Under the pieces are notes generated by a model. That model saw nothing but the letters and a program-made list of their open reading frames with translations. It was not told the DNA's origin and searched no databases. From a virus, in the IMG/VR virus record IMGVR_UViG_3300048925_000317, positions 1 to 27,181 of that record: a stretch of 27,181 nucleotides of DNA. The stretch is one strand, 5' to 3'. Made by a program: the position numbers and the translations under genes. Positions 1 to 7,024 of this stretch are shown piece by piece (position 1 is the first letter of the stretch; each line of letters opens with the position of its first letter).

Positions 1-116
1 GGGGACACGGGAGGTTCAGGTGCATTGGAAATGCGGCGATTCTACATAAATGATACCTATTCTCAATTTGTACAAAGCCTCACCTCAAGATGCAGATTGG
101 GGGCAGGTTGCGAATC
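1..116. other. Probable host DNA flanking the prophage
   Basis: If the phage right end is at 117, this stretch is bacterial chromosome. Plus-strand frame 1 is open from the window edge through position 116 and on to a stop at 136-138, while the other frames are closed early. It could therefore be part of a host gene broken by the insertion, but 39 open codons are weak evidence. The peptide is not recognised. Bases 112-116 (GAATC) would be the 5-bp target duplication expected of a Mu-type insertion; the other copy is outside the window. Confidence 0.45.
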
Positions 117-166
117 TGAAGCGCGGCGCGATAAGTAGGTGTGCTGAGGTGCGATAAATGCGCTTA
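117..166. other. attR: Mu-type right end with two transposase-binding repeats
   Basis: The end begins TGAAGCGCGGCGCGATAAG and is followed by a second site with CGATAAATGCG at 152-162. The heptamer GCGATAA occurs at 128-134 and 151-157, 23 bp apart. From memory, the Mu R end also begins TGAAGCG and its R2 site contains the same 11-mer CGATAAATGCG, ending 45 bp from the terminus against 46 bp here. The match of terminus, repeat content and spacing supports paired MuA-like binding sites R1 and R2. The position at the far end of the late genes, after the com-methylase module, is where Mu has its right end. The left end is not in the window. Confidence 0.75.
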
Positions 167-195
167 CCTTTCATTTCAGCAGGCGTAAGAGAATT

Positions 196-780
196 TCAGC
201 TTTTGTACCGACTCGGCTCAATGCGGTCTGAGAATCGAAGATATGGCGCTAACACCTCGTGCAGAGTCTCGGAATGCTGCTTGAAGGTGTGCCAATAGTT
301 ATTTCGCTCTAGAACAAGCTTCTTTCGCTCTTCAGGATCCGGCTCAACCTCCAGTAGCTCGCCGATACGGACAACTTCGAAAGCATCAGAAAAAAGGGTG
401 TCAGTGATGAATCGAGCAGTTGCCTCATCGAAAAGCCAAGTCGCGGCCCTCGAATCTTGCAGTAGGTTAAGCCGGTGACCGTTATCTAGTTTCGCATTCC
501 TTATAACCATAGTTATGAACGTATTGGCAGCTTCGTAGACAGCCAAACGCCTCTCGAAAAGATCTAGGCGTAGCTTTTCGCGATTGGTGGCCATTGCTTG
601 AGCTGCTGTGTCCGCTTGACGGCGACCGATCTCAGCTTGGATGTGGCCAAACTTACTAGCCACATAGAACGCAGCGGCAGGGGCAGCCAGCGGAAGCACA
701 TACGATTTAAGGCCCTCTCCAAGCACGGACCATGGCCAGCTTGCTATCCAGTTGCAAGCTGATTGCACATATTCAACCAT
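196..780 (-). CDS. Membrane-anchored accessory protein of unknown function (right-end moron)
   Basis: A 194-residue protein with one hydrophobic segment near residues 25-42, followed by a long, charged and probably helical cytoplasmic part (KLRLDLFERRLAVYEA around residues 69-84). Proteins with this plan are common as unnamed hypotheticals; I do not recognise a named family. The start at 780 is supported by a strong AAGGAG ribosome binding site 5 bases upstream. It begins 12 bases after the methyltransferase stop, so it is probably co-transcribed with it. Base composition differs from the structural genes: 23 of 60 bases in 481-540 are G or C. As the last gene before the phage end and of foreign composition, it fits a moron with a role in host fitness or exclusion of other phages; that role is inference. 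Confidence 0.8.
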   Translation of the reverse strand: MVEYVQSACNWIASWPWSVLGEGLKSYVLPLAAPAAAFYVASKFGHIQAEIGRRQADTAAQAMATNREKLRLDLFERRLAVYEAANTFITMVIRNAKLDNGHRLNLLQDSRAATWLFDEATARFITDTLFSDAFEVVRIGELLEVEPDPEERKKLVLERNNYWHTFKQHSETLHEVLAPYLRFSDRIEPSRYKS

Positions 781-792
781 TCCCTCTCCTTA

Positions 793-1584
793 TTAGAACA
801 AGCCCGCAGGCTCTGCCTCTCTGTTCCAACTATAGATGACCAACTCTCCTCTCTCGACGCGGTTGGCGGCGCCTCCGACGGTGTAGTCAAGCTTGAGCGC
901 CTCCATCTCGTAATCCTTGAAGCATTCCCGGATGGCTGGGTGATCGTTGATGCTGATGACCGCCTTGCCTTTGATGGTCTTGAGCTTCCTGGCCATCAGC
1001 TCGTACTGCTCCCAGGGAAACGGTACGCCGTAGCCCTCGGTCTCCCAGTACGGTGGGTCTAGATAGAAGAGCGTGTGCGCGCGGTCGTAGCGGTCGACGC
1101 ATGCAGCCCAGTCCAACTGCTCTATATATGTGCCGGCTGCCAGGCGCAGGTGCGCGGCCGAGAGGTTCTCTTCGATGCGCAACAGGTTGATGGCTGGGGC
1201 CGTGGTGGCAGTGCCGAAGGTCTGGCCGGCCACCTTGCCACCGAAGGATTGCTGCTGCAGGTAGAAGAACCTGGCAGCCCGCTGGATGTCGGTCAGCGTC
1301 TCCGGCCTGGTGTCCTGGAGCCACTTGAATACCTGGCGTGACGTCAGAGCCCATTTGAACTGCCGCACAAATTCCTCCAGGTGATGGGTGACGACCCTGT
1401 AAAGATTGACCAGGTCGCCGTTGACGTCGTTCAGCACCTCGACGTCAGCCGGATGCCGTGCAAAGTAGACGGCAGCACCGCCAGCAAAGACCTCGACGTA
1501 GCAGCTATGCGCCGGAAAACGTTTGAGAAGCATGTCGATGAGCCGGCGCTTGCCGCCCATCCAGGGCACGATAGGGTTTGACAT
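793..1584 (-). CDS. dam: D12-class DNA N6-adenine methyltransferase
   Basis: A 263-residue protein that should transfer methyl groups from S-adenosylmethionine to adenine in DNA. The family marks are in order: PWMGGKRRL (residues 7-15), AdoMet-binding VFAGG (32-36), and the catalytic DPPY (176-179). Length is typical of Dam/D12 enzymes. The recognition sequence cannot be read from the sequence. No restriction endonuclease lies beside it, so it is an orphan enzyme, likely protecting phage DNA from host restriction or altering regulation. The start overlaps the last 80 bases of the com-like gene in another frame. The start codon has no Shine-Dalgarno sequence at normal distance (the nearest, GGGAG, is about 20 bases upstream) and lies in the loop of an inverted repeat, which suggests regulated translation. 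In Mu the same place is held by mom, an unrelated modification gene. Confidence 0.93.
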   Translation of the reverse strand: MSNPIVPWMGGKRRLIDMLLKRFPAHSCYVEVFAGGAAVYFARHPADVEVLNDVNGDLVNLYRVVTHHLEEFVRQFKWALTSRQVFKWLQDTRPETLTDIQRAARFFYLQQQSFGGKVAGQTFGTATTAPAINLLRIEENLSAAHLRLAAGTYIEQLDWAACVDRYDRAHTLFYLDPPYWETEGYGVPFPWEQYELMARKLKTIKGKAVISINDHPAIRECFKDYEMEALKLDYTVGGAANRVERGELVIYSWNREAEPAGLF

Positions 1585-1738
1585 TGGTATCAGCTATCGG
1601 CACTCCCTGGTGCTCTTGTGGGGCGCTCTGGGCGCTCAGCTGATTGAATGCCCCACAGCGAGGGCATTTGATCGCCAGCCGGGTGAACTCACCTTCTGCC
1701 AGCTTGCGGCGGCACTGGCCGCAGCGGATTTCATTCAT
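1505..1738 (-). CDS. com: Com-like zinc-finger translational regulator
   Basis: A 77-residue protein whose first 30 residues carry two CxxC knuckles (C6/C9 and C25/C28, the latter as CPRC), the pattern of the Mu Com family. Mu Com (62 residues) is a zinc protein that binds mom mRNA and opens its translation start. Here the downstream gene is an adenine methyltransferase whose start lies inside the 3' end of com, so by analogy this protein may control that gene; this is inference. The start at 1738 follows AAGGG with a 6-base spacing. The tail after about residue 50 is proline- and histidine-containing and is encoded where the two genes overlap, so it may be under little constraint. A small inverted repeat covers the ribosome binding site. 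Confidence 0.88.
   Translation of the reverse strand: MNEIRCGQCRRKLAEGEFTRLAIKCPRCGAFNQLSAQSAPQEHQGVPIADTNVKPYRALDGRQAPAHRHASQTFSGA
1561..1610 (-). promoter_or_regulatory. Inverted repeat enclosing the dam start codon
   Basis: Read on the plus strand: CCAGGG (1561-1566), 2 bases, CGATAG (1569-1574), a 19-base loop, CTATCG (1594-1599), 5 bases, CCCTGG (1605-1610). Both 6-bp arms are perfect. In the mRNA this forms a two-part stem with a 5/2 internal loop; the dam ATG (1582-1584) is in the apical loop and the only upstream GGGAG is in the 5' arm. This is the arrangement expected of a translation-inhibitor stem that Com might open. Function is inferred. Confidence 0.6.
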
Positions 1739-1744
1739 TGCAAG

Positions 1745-1765
1745 CCCTTTTCAACTATTGAAAGG
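1745..1765 (-). promoter_or_regulatory. Inverted repeat over the com ribosome binding site
   Basis: TTTCAA (1749-1754), CTA, TTGAAA (1758-1763) is a perfect 6-bp inverted repeat that extends with CC/GG if one base is bulged. In the mRNA the 3' arm includes the AAAAGGG Shine-Dalgarno of com. It could be an RNA hairpin limiting com translation or a protein-binding dyad in DNA. Confidence 0.4.
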
Positions 1766-1878
1766 TGATAGGCTCACCGCACTCTGATCAGGGTGGCGGG
1801 TCTTGCCGGCTTGCAGGTCTGTTCTGCAGGGTGGGGCCAGGCCAGGTGTGACAGCACCTGTCCTGGTCGCCCGTCTTT

Positions 1879-2385
1879 TTATGCTGGCCAGCCTTGTGTC
1901 TCGTCGTATTCATCCAGCGCGGCCTGGCGCTCAGCCGGATCTTCGATCGAGGCAATGTCGTCGATGGCCTCATGGTGCGCACACTCTGCAGCGAAGCACG
2001 CCTGCACATGCAGGGCGATGGCTGCGGCAATGCCTTCCACCTCGGCCACCGCCAGCGTGGCCCAGCCGGATGCGGCCTTGAACTTGACCTGCGCCAGCCC
2101 GGCCAGGCGCGCATTGGCCACGACGGTGGTGATGCGGTTCTGGTCATCCAGTGCCGTGGCCACTTTGATGCCGCCGGGCAGAGTGATGCCGCCTGTTTCG
2201 ACTTCCCAGCGGTAGCGGGTAACGATCTCTTTCAAGTCGTCGGTGGTGATGGGTGGCGGAGGTGGATTGAGGTACGCCTCGACCTCCTTGGGCGTCATTG
2301 CCACAAGGCCGGGGCGCATCTGAGATTCAGGCACGCCATCGTCGTATTCCCAAGGGTTCCCCTCAGCGTCTTTGAAGTACTTCAT
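1879..2385 (-). CDS. Tail fibre assembly-type protein, DUF4376-like
   Basis: A 168-residue protein beginning MKYFKDAEGNPWEYDDG, a typical opening of tail-fibre assembly and fibre-associated proteins. A proline run near residue 40 separates it from a helical region (TTDDLKEIVTRYRWEVETGG) characteristic of DUF4376 proteins, which often contact or fold the tail fibre. The start at 2385 was chosen because it forms an ATGA overlap with the stop of the fibre gene; upstream codons in the same frame lie inside the fibre gene. Position directly after the fibre matches P2 gene G. It likely acts in the cytoplasm as a fibre chaperone. The assembly role rests on family and position. Confidence 0.75.
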   Translation of the reverse strand: MKYFKDAEGNPWEYDDGVPESQMRPGLVAMTPKEVEAYLNPPPPPITTDDLKEIVTRYRWEVETGGITLPGGIKVATALDDQNRITTVVANARLAGLAQVKFKAASGWATLAVAEVEGIAAAIALHVQACFAAECAHHEAIDDIASIEDPAERQAALDEYDETQGWPA

Positions 2386-4244
2386 TGCTTTGTTGTCTCC
2401 AGCCATGTGCTGATAGATGAAAAGATGCCGGAGGGGACTTTGTAAGTCTTCCACGGCGGCACAGTCGCTGTCACGGCCAGACTCAGACCCACCGTCGCCT
2501 GCGATGAGCCGACAAATGACTTCCCGTCAACTTCAAGGACAGCGGTTGCCTGGGGAACTGCGGCAGGACCAGACACATTGACCTCAATGTCATCGTCCGT
2601 GGAGTTCGTGTATGTGGTCCCCAGAATGCGTGTCGCAGCCAAATTGCGTGGGGCACGCTTGGATGGCTTGGCCTCAAGGCTTGACACCCGCGCGTCGATC
2701 ATGTCCATGCGCGCATTCAGTGCTGGCGCATTCAGATCACCCGCGTTTGTGACGCGGCCGTACATGCGGATCATCCAGATGCCGTACCAAGTACGGGGAC
2801 GGAACTCTCCTGTAACGGGGTCTGTCGTCGTTCCTGGTGGCAGGGCGGCTGATGCGTCCAATTGCAGAGAGGCGCCCTGATTTGTACCGCTGGTCGCATC
2901 CGGGAACGCGTTTGCAGTACGGAGCTTCACGGAGAGAGCACCACTTGCCGATAGACTCCCTTCGCCCAAAAATTGGTAGGCTGCACCTGGGTCTGATGAC
3001 ACCGAGCCCACGATGTTGCGCATCGCATCAATGACCGCGGTGCCTGGCTTTGCACCCGCAGGGTTGGCGCCAACACCGTAGAAGGCGCCCACGTTCCCCG
3101 GCTGCACGCCGTTCTTGTCCGGCGGCCGCATCCAGCTGGCGCCGTCGCCCAAGCTCCAGTGGGTCACGCGCTTGTAGGGGTCGGCCTGCCAGACAGCTTC
3201 CGTGCACGTGAACTGCGTTGCAGTCACTTGTGCCCGCATCGTGGGGTACATCAGGTCTGTCAGCTGCTGGCCGCTGGACTGCGTGTCACCTTCTGGCATG
3301 GCTGCTGCGAGACCAGCCCAAAGATAGGGGGTAAACCGTGGCATACCCGCTGCCGCCAAAGCACGGTCTACATACGCTGTGTTTGCAGGGCTCCGGCCGT
3401 TATCACCTTCCGGACGATCTGGGACGTTTTGCCCTCCAGTCCACTGGAATACGAGGGGCGTCGTGCCTACAACCACTTGGCCATCGGTTTTCAGCGTCCA
3501 CTGGGTGTCTGCGTTGACCGTCCCACTTTCCACCGGCACAGTGGCACCAGGATTGAGCTTGGAGCCACTGTCTGCATCCACCGCACGAGTCCACACCCCC
3601 GCTGCTGCAACGTAAACGCCATTGGCGGCCGTTGCAGCCTGGTCTTTCACCAGCACTCGATCGCCAGAAATAACGGCTATGCCGTCAATACTTTGCTCTC
3701 CTGAAAGGATGATCGGCGCCACCGTGGCTACACGCACGCTTTGTTTGTGGTCGCGCTTGGCCAGCTCGTCGCGGACATGGTCAATGACGAAAGACCGGGG
3801 AGCCATCACAACCGAGTTGTCGACCAGCAGCGTCACGCTGGCAGCATTGCTGGTCTGGAAAATAACCCGCACGTAGAACTGCTTACCGCTGCCGCTGGCC
3901 AGCAACGGCTTCACGCTTTCTGCGCATTTGGCCACGGCATAGAGGATGCCTGTATCCGTAAAGATGCCCATCGCACGGATCGTCCAGCCGCCAACGTCAT
4001 CCGGCAGCAAGCCTTCCGCCACCAGCCAGGTGGGGTTGTTGGGGTCTTGCAGCAATGCGTTGAGTGGGCGCCGGGGTGTGACCTCACGGCGCAATGCTGT
4101 CATCGCCGGGTCAGGGTTATAGACAGCGCCATTGCCGTCACAAATCCCGTAATGTGTGAGCGTGATAGGCTTGTTCTGGGCCTTCTGCTGAGCTTCATAG
4201 GCAAGCCCAGCATTTGTCAGAATGGTGTAGTAGTCCTGCGCCAC
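2382..4244 (-). CDS. Tail fibre protein (P2 gpH-like)
   Basis: A 620-residue fibre that should bind the host surface. Residues 1 to about 165 resemble the tail-collar/DUF3751 module that attaches P2-type fibres to the baseplate. Residues about 168-272 form a recurring phage-fibre module (SIDGIAVISGDRVLVKDQ, then NGVYVAAAGVWTRAVDAD). The middle is specific to this phage, and the C-terminal end (from about 505) starts with a short coiled coil and a beta-rich tip that probably carries receptor specificity. Translation starts at a GTG at 4244 with GGAG 7 bases upstream, one base after the gpI stop. The fibre assembly gene follows with a 4-base overlap. The host receptor cannot be predicted. Confidence 0.9.
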   Translation of the reverse strand: MAQDYYTILTNAGLAYEAQQKAQNKPITLTHYGICDGNGAVYNPDPAMTALRREVTPRRPLNALLQDPNNPTWLVAEGLLPDDVGGWTIRAMGIFTDTGILYAVAKCAESVKPLLASGSGKQFYVRVIFQTSNAASVTLLVDNSVVMAPRSFVIDHVRDELAKRDHKQSVRVATVAPIILSGEQSIDGIAVISGDRVLVKDQAATAANGVYVAAAGVWTRAVDADSGSKLNPGATVPVESGTVNADTQWTLKTDGQVVVGTTPLVFQWTGGQNVPDRPEGDNGRSPANTAYVDRALAAAGMPRFTPYLWAGLAAAMPEGDTQSSGQQLTDLMYPTMRAQVTATQFTCTEAVWQADPYKRVTHWSLGDGASWMRPPDKNGVQPGNVGAFYGVGANPAGAKPGTAVIDAMRNIVGSVSSDPGAAYQFLGEGSLSASGALSVKLRTANAFPDATSGTNQGASLQLDASAALPPGTTTDPVTGEFRPRTWYGIWMIRMYGRVTNAGDLNAPALNARMDMIDARVSSLEAKPSKRAPRNLAATRILGTTYTNSTDDDIEVNVSGPAAVPQATAVLEVDGKSFVGSSQATVGLSLAVTATVPPWKTYKVPSGIFSSISTWLETTKQ

Positions 4245-4245
4245 G

Positions 4246-4881
4246 TCAGTTCTCCAGAGGGTAAGTCGTCGTCGTTTCTATGGTGTGCAGGCCATAGCCG
4301 ATGTAAATGGCATCGCTTTGCTGGACACCGTCCAGTTGCAGCGGGTACACCGTGGCTAGCTCCCCACACAGCAGCGCAGCAGCGATGACAGGCACGGGGC
4401 TGCGCACCGTCAACGCCAAAGTCAGCGCCTCCAGGTGGCTGCGCACGTTCTTGTATTCGTTGACCAGCTGGAGCAGCGTTTCGTAGGTCGACTCGTCAAT
4501 GCCTCGGTCCGACAGATCCACGTCGATCCGAAAACGAAACGGCGCGCCGCCGTACTCGAACCATTCTTTGATCTGGCCGGACAGAGAGAGCGTCTCCAGC
4601 ACTTGCTGAACTGCCCACTTGGTGCCTTTGTGCCGATGTAGCTCAATGGCCCGCTTGATCAGCTTGCGGCGCTCGTCTTCACTGCGCGCAAATTGCCAGC
4701 CCTCACCCAGTAGGTGAAACTGGTCCGCCAGCTGTGGCAGTGCCGATGCCGGCACGGTGTCCACCAGGTAGACCATCAGTGGCTGCAGGTCCAGGTGGCT
4801 CAAGCGCTGGGCTATGGCTCCCATGGCCTGCATGCGTGGGTCGCCGGCCAGCGCGGGCGGCAGCAGCAGATCATCAGCCAT
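4246..4881 (-). CDS. Baseplate protein I (P2 gpI-like)
   Basis: A 211-residue tail protein of the P2 gpI family, with the typical arrangement of an N-terminal LLPPALAGDPRMQAMGAIAQR segment, an RKLIKRAIELHRHKGTKWAVQQVLE helix region and a C-terminal beta part. In P2 it belongs to the baseplate, between gpJ and the fibre. The start at 4881 has AGGAGAAG three bases upstream; it overlaps the end of gpJ by 8 bases. The gene lies in the conserved order W-J-I-H. Confidence 0.92.
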   Translation of the reverse strand: MADDLLLPPALAGDPRMQAMGAIAQRLSHLDLQPLMVYLVDTVPASALPQLADQFHLLGEGWQFARSEDERRKLIKRAIELHRHKGTKWAVQQVLETLSLSGQIKEWFEYGGAPFRFRIDVDLSDRGIDESTYETLLQLVNEYKNVRSHLEALTLALTVRSPVPVIAAALLCGELATVYPLQLDGVQQSDAIYIGYGLHTIETTTTYPLEN

Positions 4882-5980
4882 CGGCTTCTCCTGCCACCAC
4901 CACATTGATGCCCGTGCAGTGGGCCCACTGGTGCGCCGCAAGCACTATCTTGCTGGGCTGCTGTCGCGTAATGTCGTAGACCCCAGCTACCTTGATGGCC
5001 GACTCCAGCTGCACCGGCACGATGTCTCGTCCCAACCCGGCAGCGCGCTCCGCTTTGTAGGCCTCTGCAGCTTCCCAGGCCAGCGTCTTGACCGAGTCGG
5101 CGTCGGTCTCCTTGTACAGTTCCAGTTGCAGGTCGATGGCGTAATCCACCGACTCCGGCACCTTGGCCTTCACGTTGTCGGTCAGTGGCCGGACTTTCTC
5201 GCCAGAGCATTTGGCCTCAACCAAAGACAGGATATTGGCGTCGGGCAGCCCAGTGGCCATGAGCGGGTACAGGTGCACCACGCCAGGCTCTGGCGAAATC
5301 ACTGCCACATCCACAATGTCCTGGTGTGCGCTTTTGGCGTGGAACACATAAGCCAGACGGCTTCCTGCCGTCGAATAGGCCTCGGGGGCCAGCTTGATGC
5401 GCTCGCGCAGCCTGTCGTCCAGCTCCTCGGCCGCGCCTGCGCTTGTGACGGCCGTATTGGCCACCGCCAGGTCAACCCCATCAATTTCGTCCACCAGGTT
5501 GGCGATTTGCCCAGGCTGCCAGCCATTGCCATCGGCGCCAGGCTCTTCACACGTCGCAGCGGCGTCCACGGTCAGCGCACCGGCGGCCAGCGTCACGGCC
5601 TGGTCGGTGGCAAAGGTCACCTTGCCATCGGCACCGTCCACACGCGTACCAGCAGGGATCAGCAGGCTGGTGGCCAGCGGGGCCTTCAGCGTGAATTGCA
5701 ATGGGGCTCGCGCCGCGATTGCCGGCAAGCGGGTTACACCCACCAGCTCGCCCAGGTAGTCGATCATCGGCGCCCGAGCAAACGCCAGCAGGTTTTGCTT
5801 GGCCGCCTCCTGGATGCCAATACGCACCAGCGTCTCACGGTAGGCAATCACGTCAACCAGTACGCGCTCCACCTGAGCGGGGTACAGCGTTTTACCCGTC
5901 AACTGCTCATAGTGGGCAATGATCTCTTGGGTGATCGCCTGTGGGTCGCGGGCGATGAAGTCTGGCTCAGGCAAGCTCAC
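4874..5980 (-). CDS. Baseplate wedge protein J
   Basis: A 368-residue member of the baseplate J family (P2 gpJ, Mu gp47 relatives), a wedge component. Family features include the N-terminal RDPQAITQEIIAHYEQLTGK region, the AIAARAPLQFTLKAPLATSLLIPAGTRV beta domain and the TSAGAAEELDDRLRERIKLAPEAYSTAGS helix. Translation starts at GTG 5980, which overlaps the gpW stop as GTGA and has GGAGGT 6 bases upstream. It is coupled at the other end to gpI. Length fits the family. Confidence 0.93.
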   Translation of the reverse strand: MSLPEPDFIARDPQAITQEIIAHYEQLTGKTLYPAQVERVLVDVIAYRETLVRIGIQEAAKQNLLAFARAPMIDYLGELVGVTRLPAIAARAPLQFTLKAPLATSLLIPAGTRVDGADGKVTFATDQAVTLAAGALTVDAAATCEEPGADGNGWQPGQIANLVDEIDGVDLAVANTAVTSAGAAEELDDRLRERIKLAPEAYSTAGSRLAYVFHAKSAHQDIVDVAVISPEPGVVHLYPLMATGLPDANILSLVEAKCSGEKVRPLTDNVKAKVPESVDYAIDLQLELYKETDADSVKTLAWEAAEAYKAERAAGLGRDIVPVQLESAIKVAGVYDITRQQPSKIVLAAHQWAHCTGINVVVAGEADG

Positions 5981-6330
5981 AGGCCCACCTCCAGCTCACG
6001 CAGCACGCCGTCAGCCAGCTTCCAGCGAATGCGCAGCTTGATGTGCGCTTCGTCAAACTGGGGGATAACCTTCTCCACCGAGGCGCGGGGCTCCCATGCC
6101 GCAATCGCATCCACTGTTTCGCGCACCAAGTGCGGCACTACCGTGTTAACCGGGTGGTCTGTATAGAGGTGGACATTGGAGCCAAATGTGGGCCGGTGCG
6201 GATCACTGCCGCGCGGGGTGCGCAAAATCAGGCGCATGGCCTGTTCAACGTCTTGTACGCCTTCCACCACCCCATCGCCGTTGAGCGCGGGCTGCCAGTG
6301 CATGGAAGAGATGGCGGTCACCAAAGTCAT
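5977..6330 (-). CDS. Baseplate protein W (gp25-like)
   Basis: A 117-residue protein of the P2 gpW / T4 gp25 lysozyme-like baseplate family, here structural and not enzymatic. The segment DVEQAMRLILRTPRGSDPHRPTFGSNVH, with arginine and proline-glycine turns before the conserved PxFG, is diagnostic. It joins the wedge to the sheath initiation ring. The ribosome binding site is weak. A four-codon frame ATG CCT GCA TGA ends on the W start codon, so some coupling from there is possible. A 61-base gap with inverted repeats separates it from gpV. Confidence 0.92.
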   Translation of the reverse strand: MTLVTAISSMHWQPALNGDGVVEGVQDVEQAMRLILRTPRGSDPHRPTFGSNVHLYTDHPVNTVVPHLVRETVDAIAAWEPRASVEKVIPQFDEAHIKLRIRWKLADGVLRELEVGL

Positions 6331-6351
6331 GCAGGCATGGTGCCCAGCTGA

Positions 6352-6389
6352 CCGCCAGGGGGCTATTAAACTGCTTTAAGTCTTGGCGG
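6352..6389 (-). promoter_or_regulatory. Nested inverted repeats between V and W genes
   Basis: CCGCCA (6352-6357) pairs with TGGCGG (6384-6389), and inside it TTAAA (6366-6370) pairs with TTTAA (6375-6379) around a 4-base loop. There is no T-run, so it is not a typical terminator. It may be an RNA processing or stabilising hairpin. Confidence 0.3.
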
Positions 6390-6391
6390 CT

Positions 6392-7024
6392 TCAATTTAC
6401 GGGCCCAACATTGCCGCCGTGGGGGTCGGGGTGGGTGTGCGGCAAGAACTTCTTACCTTGCACCTCCACATCGCCACTGGTCACATTGACGCCTCCAGCG
6501 ATTTCGGCACCCACCCCATCAGCACCAGCCTTGCCTGCCAAGCCGCCATTGAAGGTCAGCTTTTTCTGCACCGTCACATTGCCTGTGAATTCCGCCTCTG
6601 GTGCATCCACAGTCACCTTGGCAGCAGCCTTCAGCACAATTTCTGCCTTGGCATCCACCTCCACGCGCTGCACGCCTGAGACCGTCAATACGCCTGACCC
6701 CCGGTCGTACTCCAGCAGAGCCCCGTCCTTGAATTTGACTGCGAACTTGTCCGAGCTGGTGACCGGCGGGATGTCTGCCTCCGAATACACCGCACCCAAT
6801 ATCACCCCATCCTCGCCCCGGCTGTCCAGCAGCACAGCAACCTGCTCGCCGTTGTCATAGGTCCAGCAGGCTTGGTCGTTTTGGGTCTTGGGGTACAGGA
6901 TAGGCAGCCACATGGTGCGCATGTTGTCTGCCTCGGGCAAGCGCACACGGGCAAAACCCGGTTTGCTCGCGCTCACGGTGCCAAATTTGATGGTGGCGCC
7001 AGCCTCGTTCAGGGTGTCCATCAT
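6392..7024 (-). CDS. Baseplate spike protein V
   Basis: A 210-residue protein of the P2 gpV family, the trimeric needle that punctures the outer membrane. An N-terminal OB-fold region (GFARVRLPEADNMRTMWLPIL, then NGEQVAVLLDSRGEDGVILGAVYS at about 58-81) is followed by repetitive beta-helix sequence rich in valine, lysine and threonine. The tip carries H196-T-H198 and a further H202; the HxH pair in P2-type spikes binds an iron ion. It overlaps the gpD stop with tandem ATG codons at 7024 and 7021; either may serve. Confidence 0.93.
   Translation of the reverse strand: MMDTLNEAGATIKFGTVSASKPGFARVRLPEADNMRTMWLPILYPKTQNDQACWTYDNGEQVAVLLDSRGEDGVILGAVYSEADIPPVTSSDKFAVKFKDGALLEYDRGSGVLTVSGVQRVEVDAKAEIVLKAAAKVTVDAPEAEFTGNVTVQKKLTFNGGLAGKAGADGVGAEIAGGVNVTSGDVEVQGKKFLPHTHPDPHGGNVGPVN

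Noticed and set aside
1842-1857. Inverted repeat AGGTG-TGACAG-CACCT as terminator after the fibre assembly gene
   Set aside because: Stem of only 5 bp and no T-run on either strand.
1868-1882. Possible third copy of the late element (CCGTCTTTTTAT) before com
   Set aside because: Only a short AT-rich stretch resembles the 13-mer; the 19-mer and GTTTAGA parts are missing, so it was not counted as a copy.
4814-6166. Long plus-strand open frame (450 codons) over the baseplate J and W genes
   Set aside because: It is antisense to well-recognised J and W genes, reads as a histidine/glutamine/arginine-rich peptide without domain structure, and has no promoter or ribosome binding site; it is a product of high G+C.
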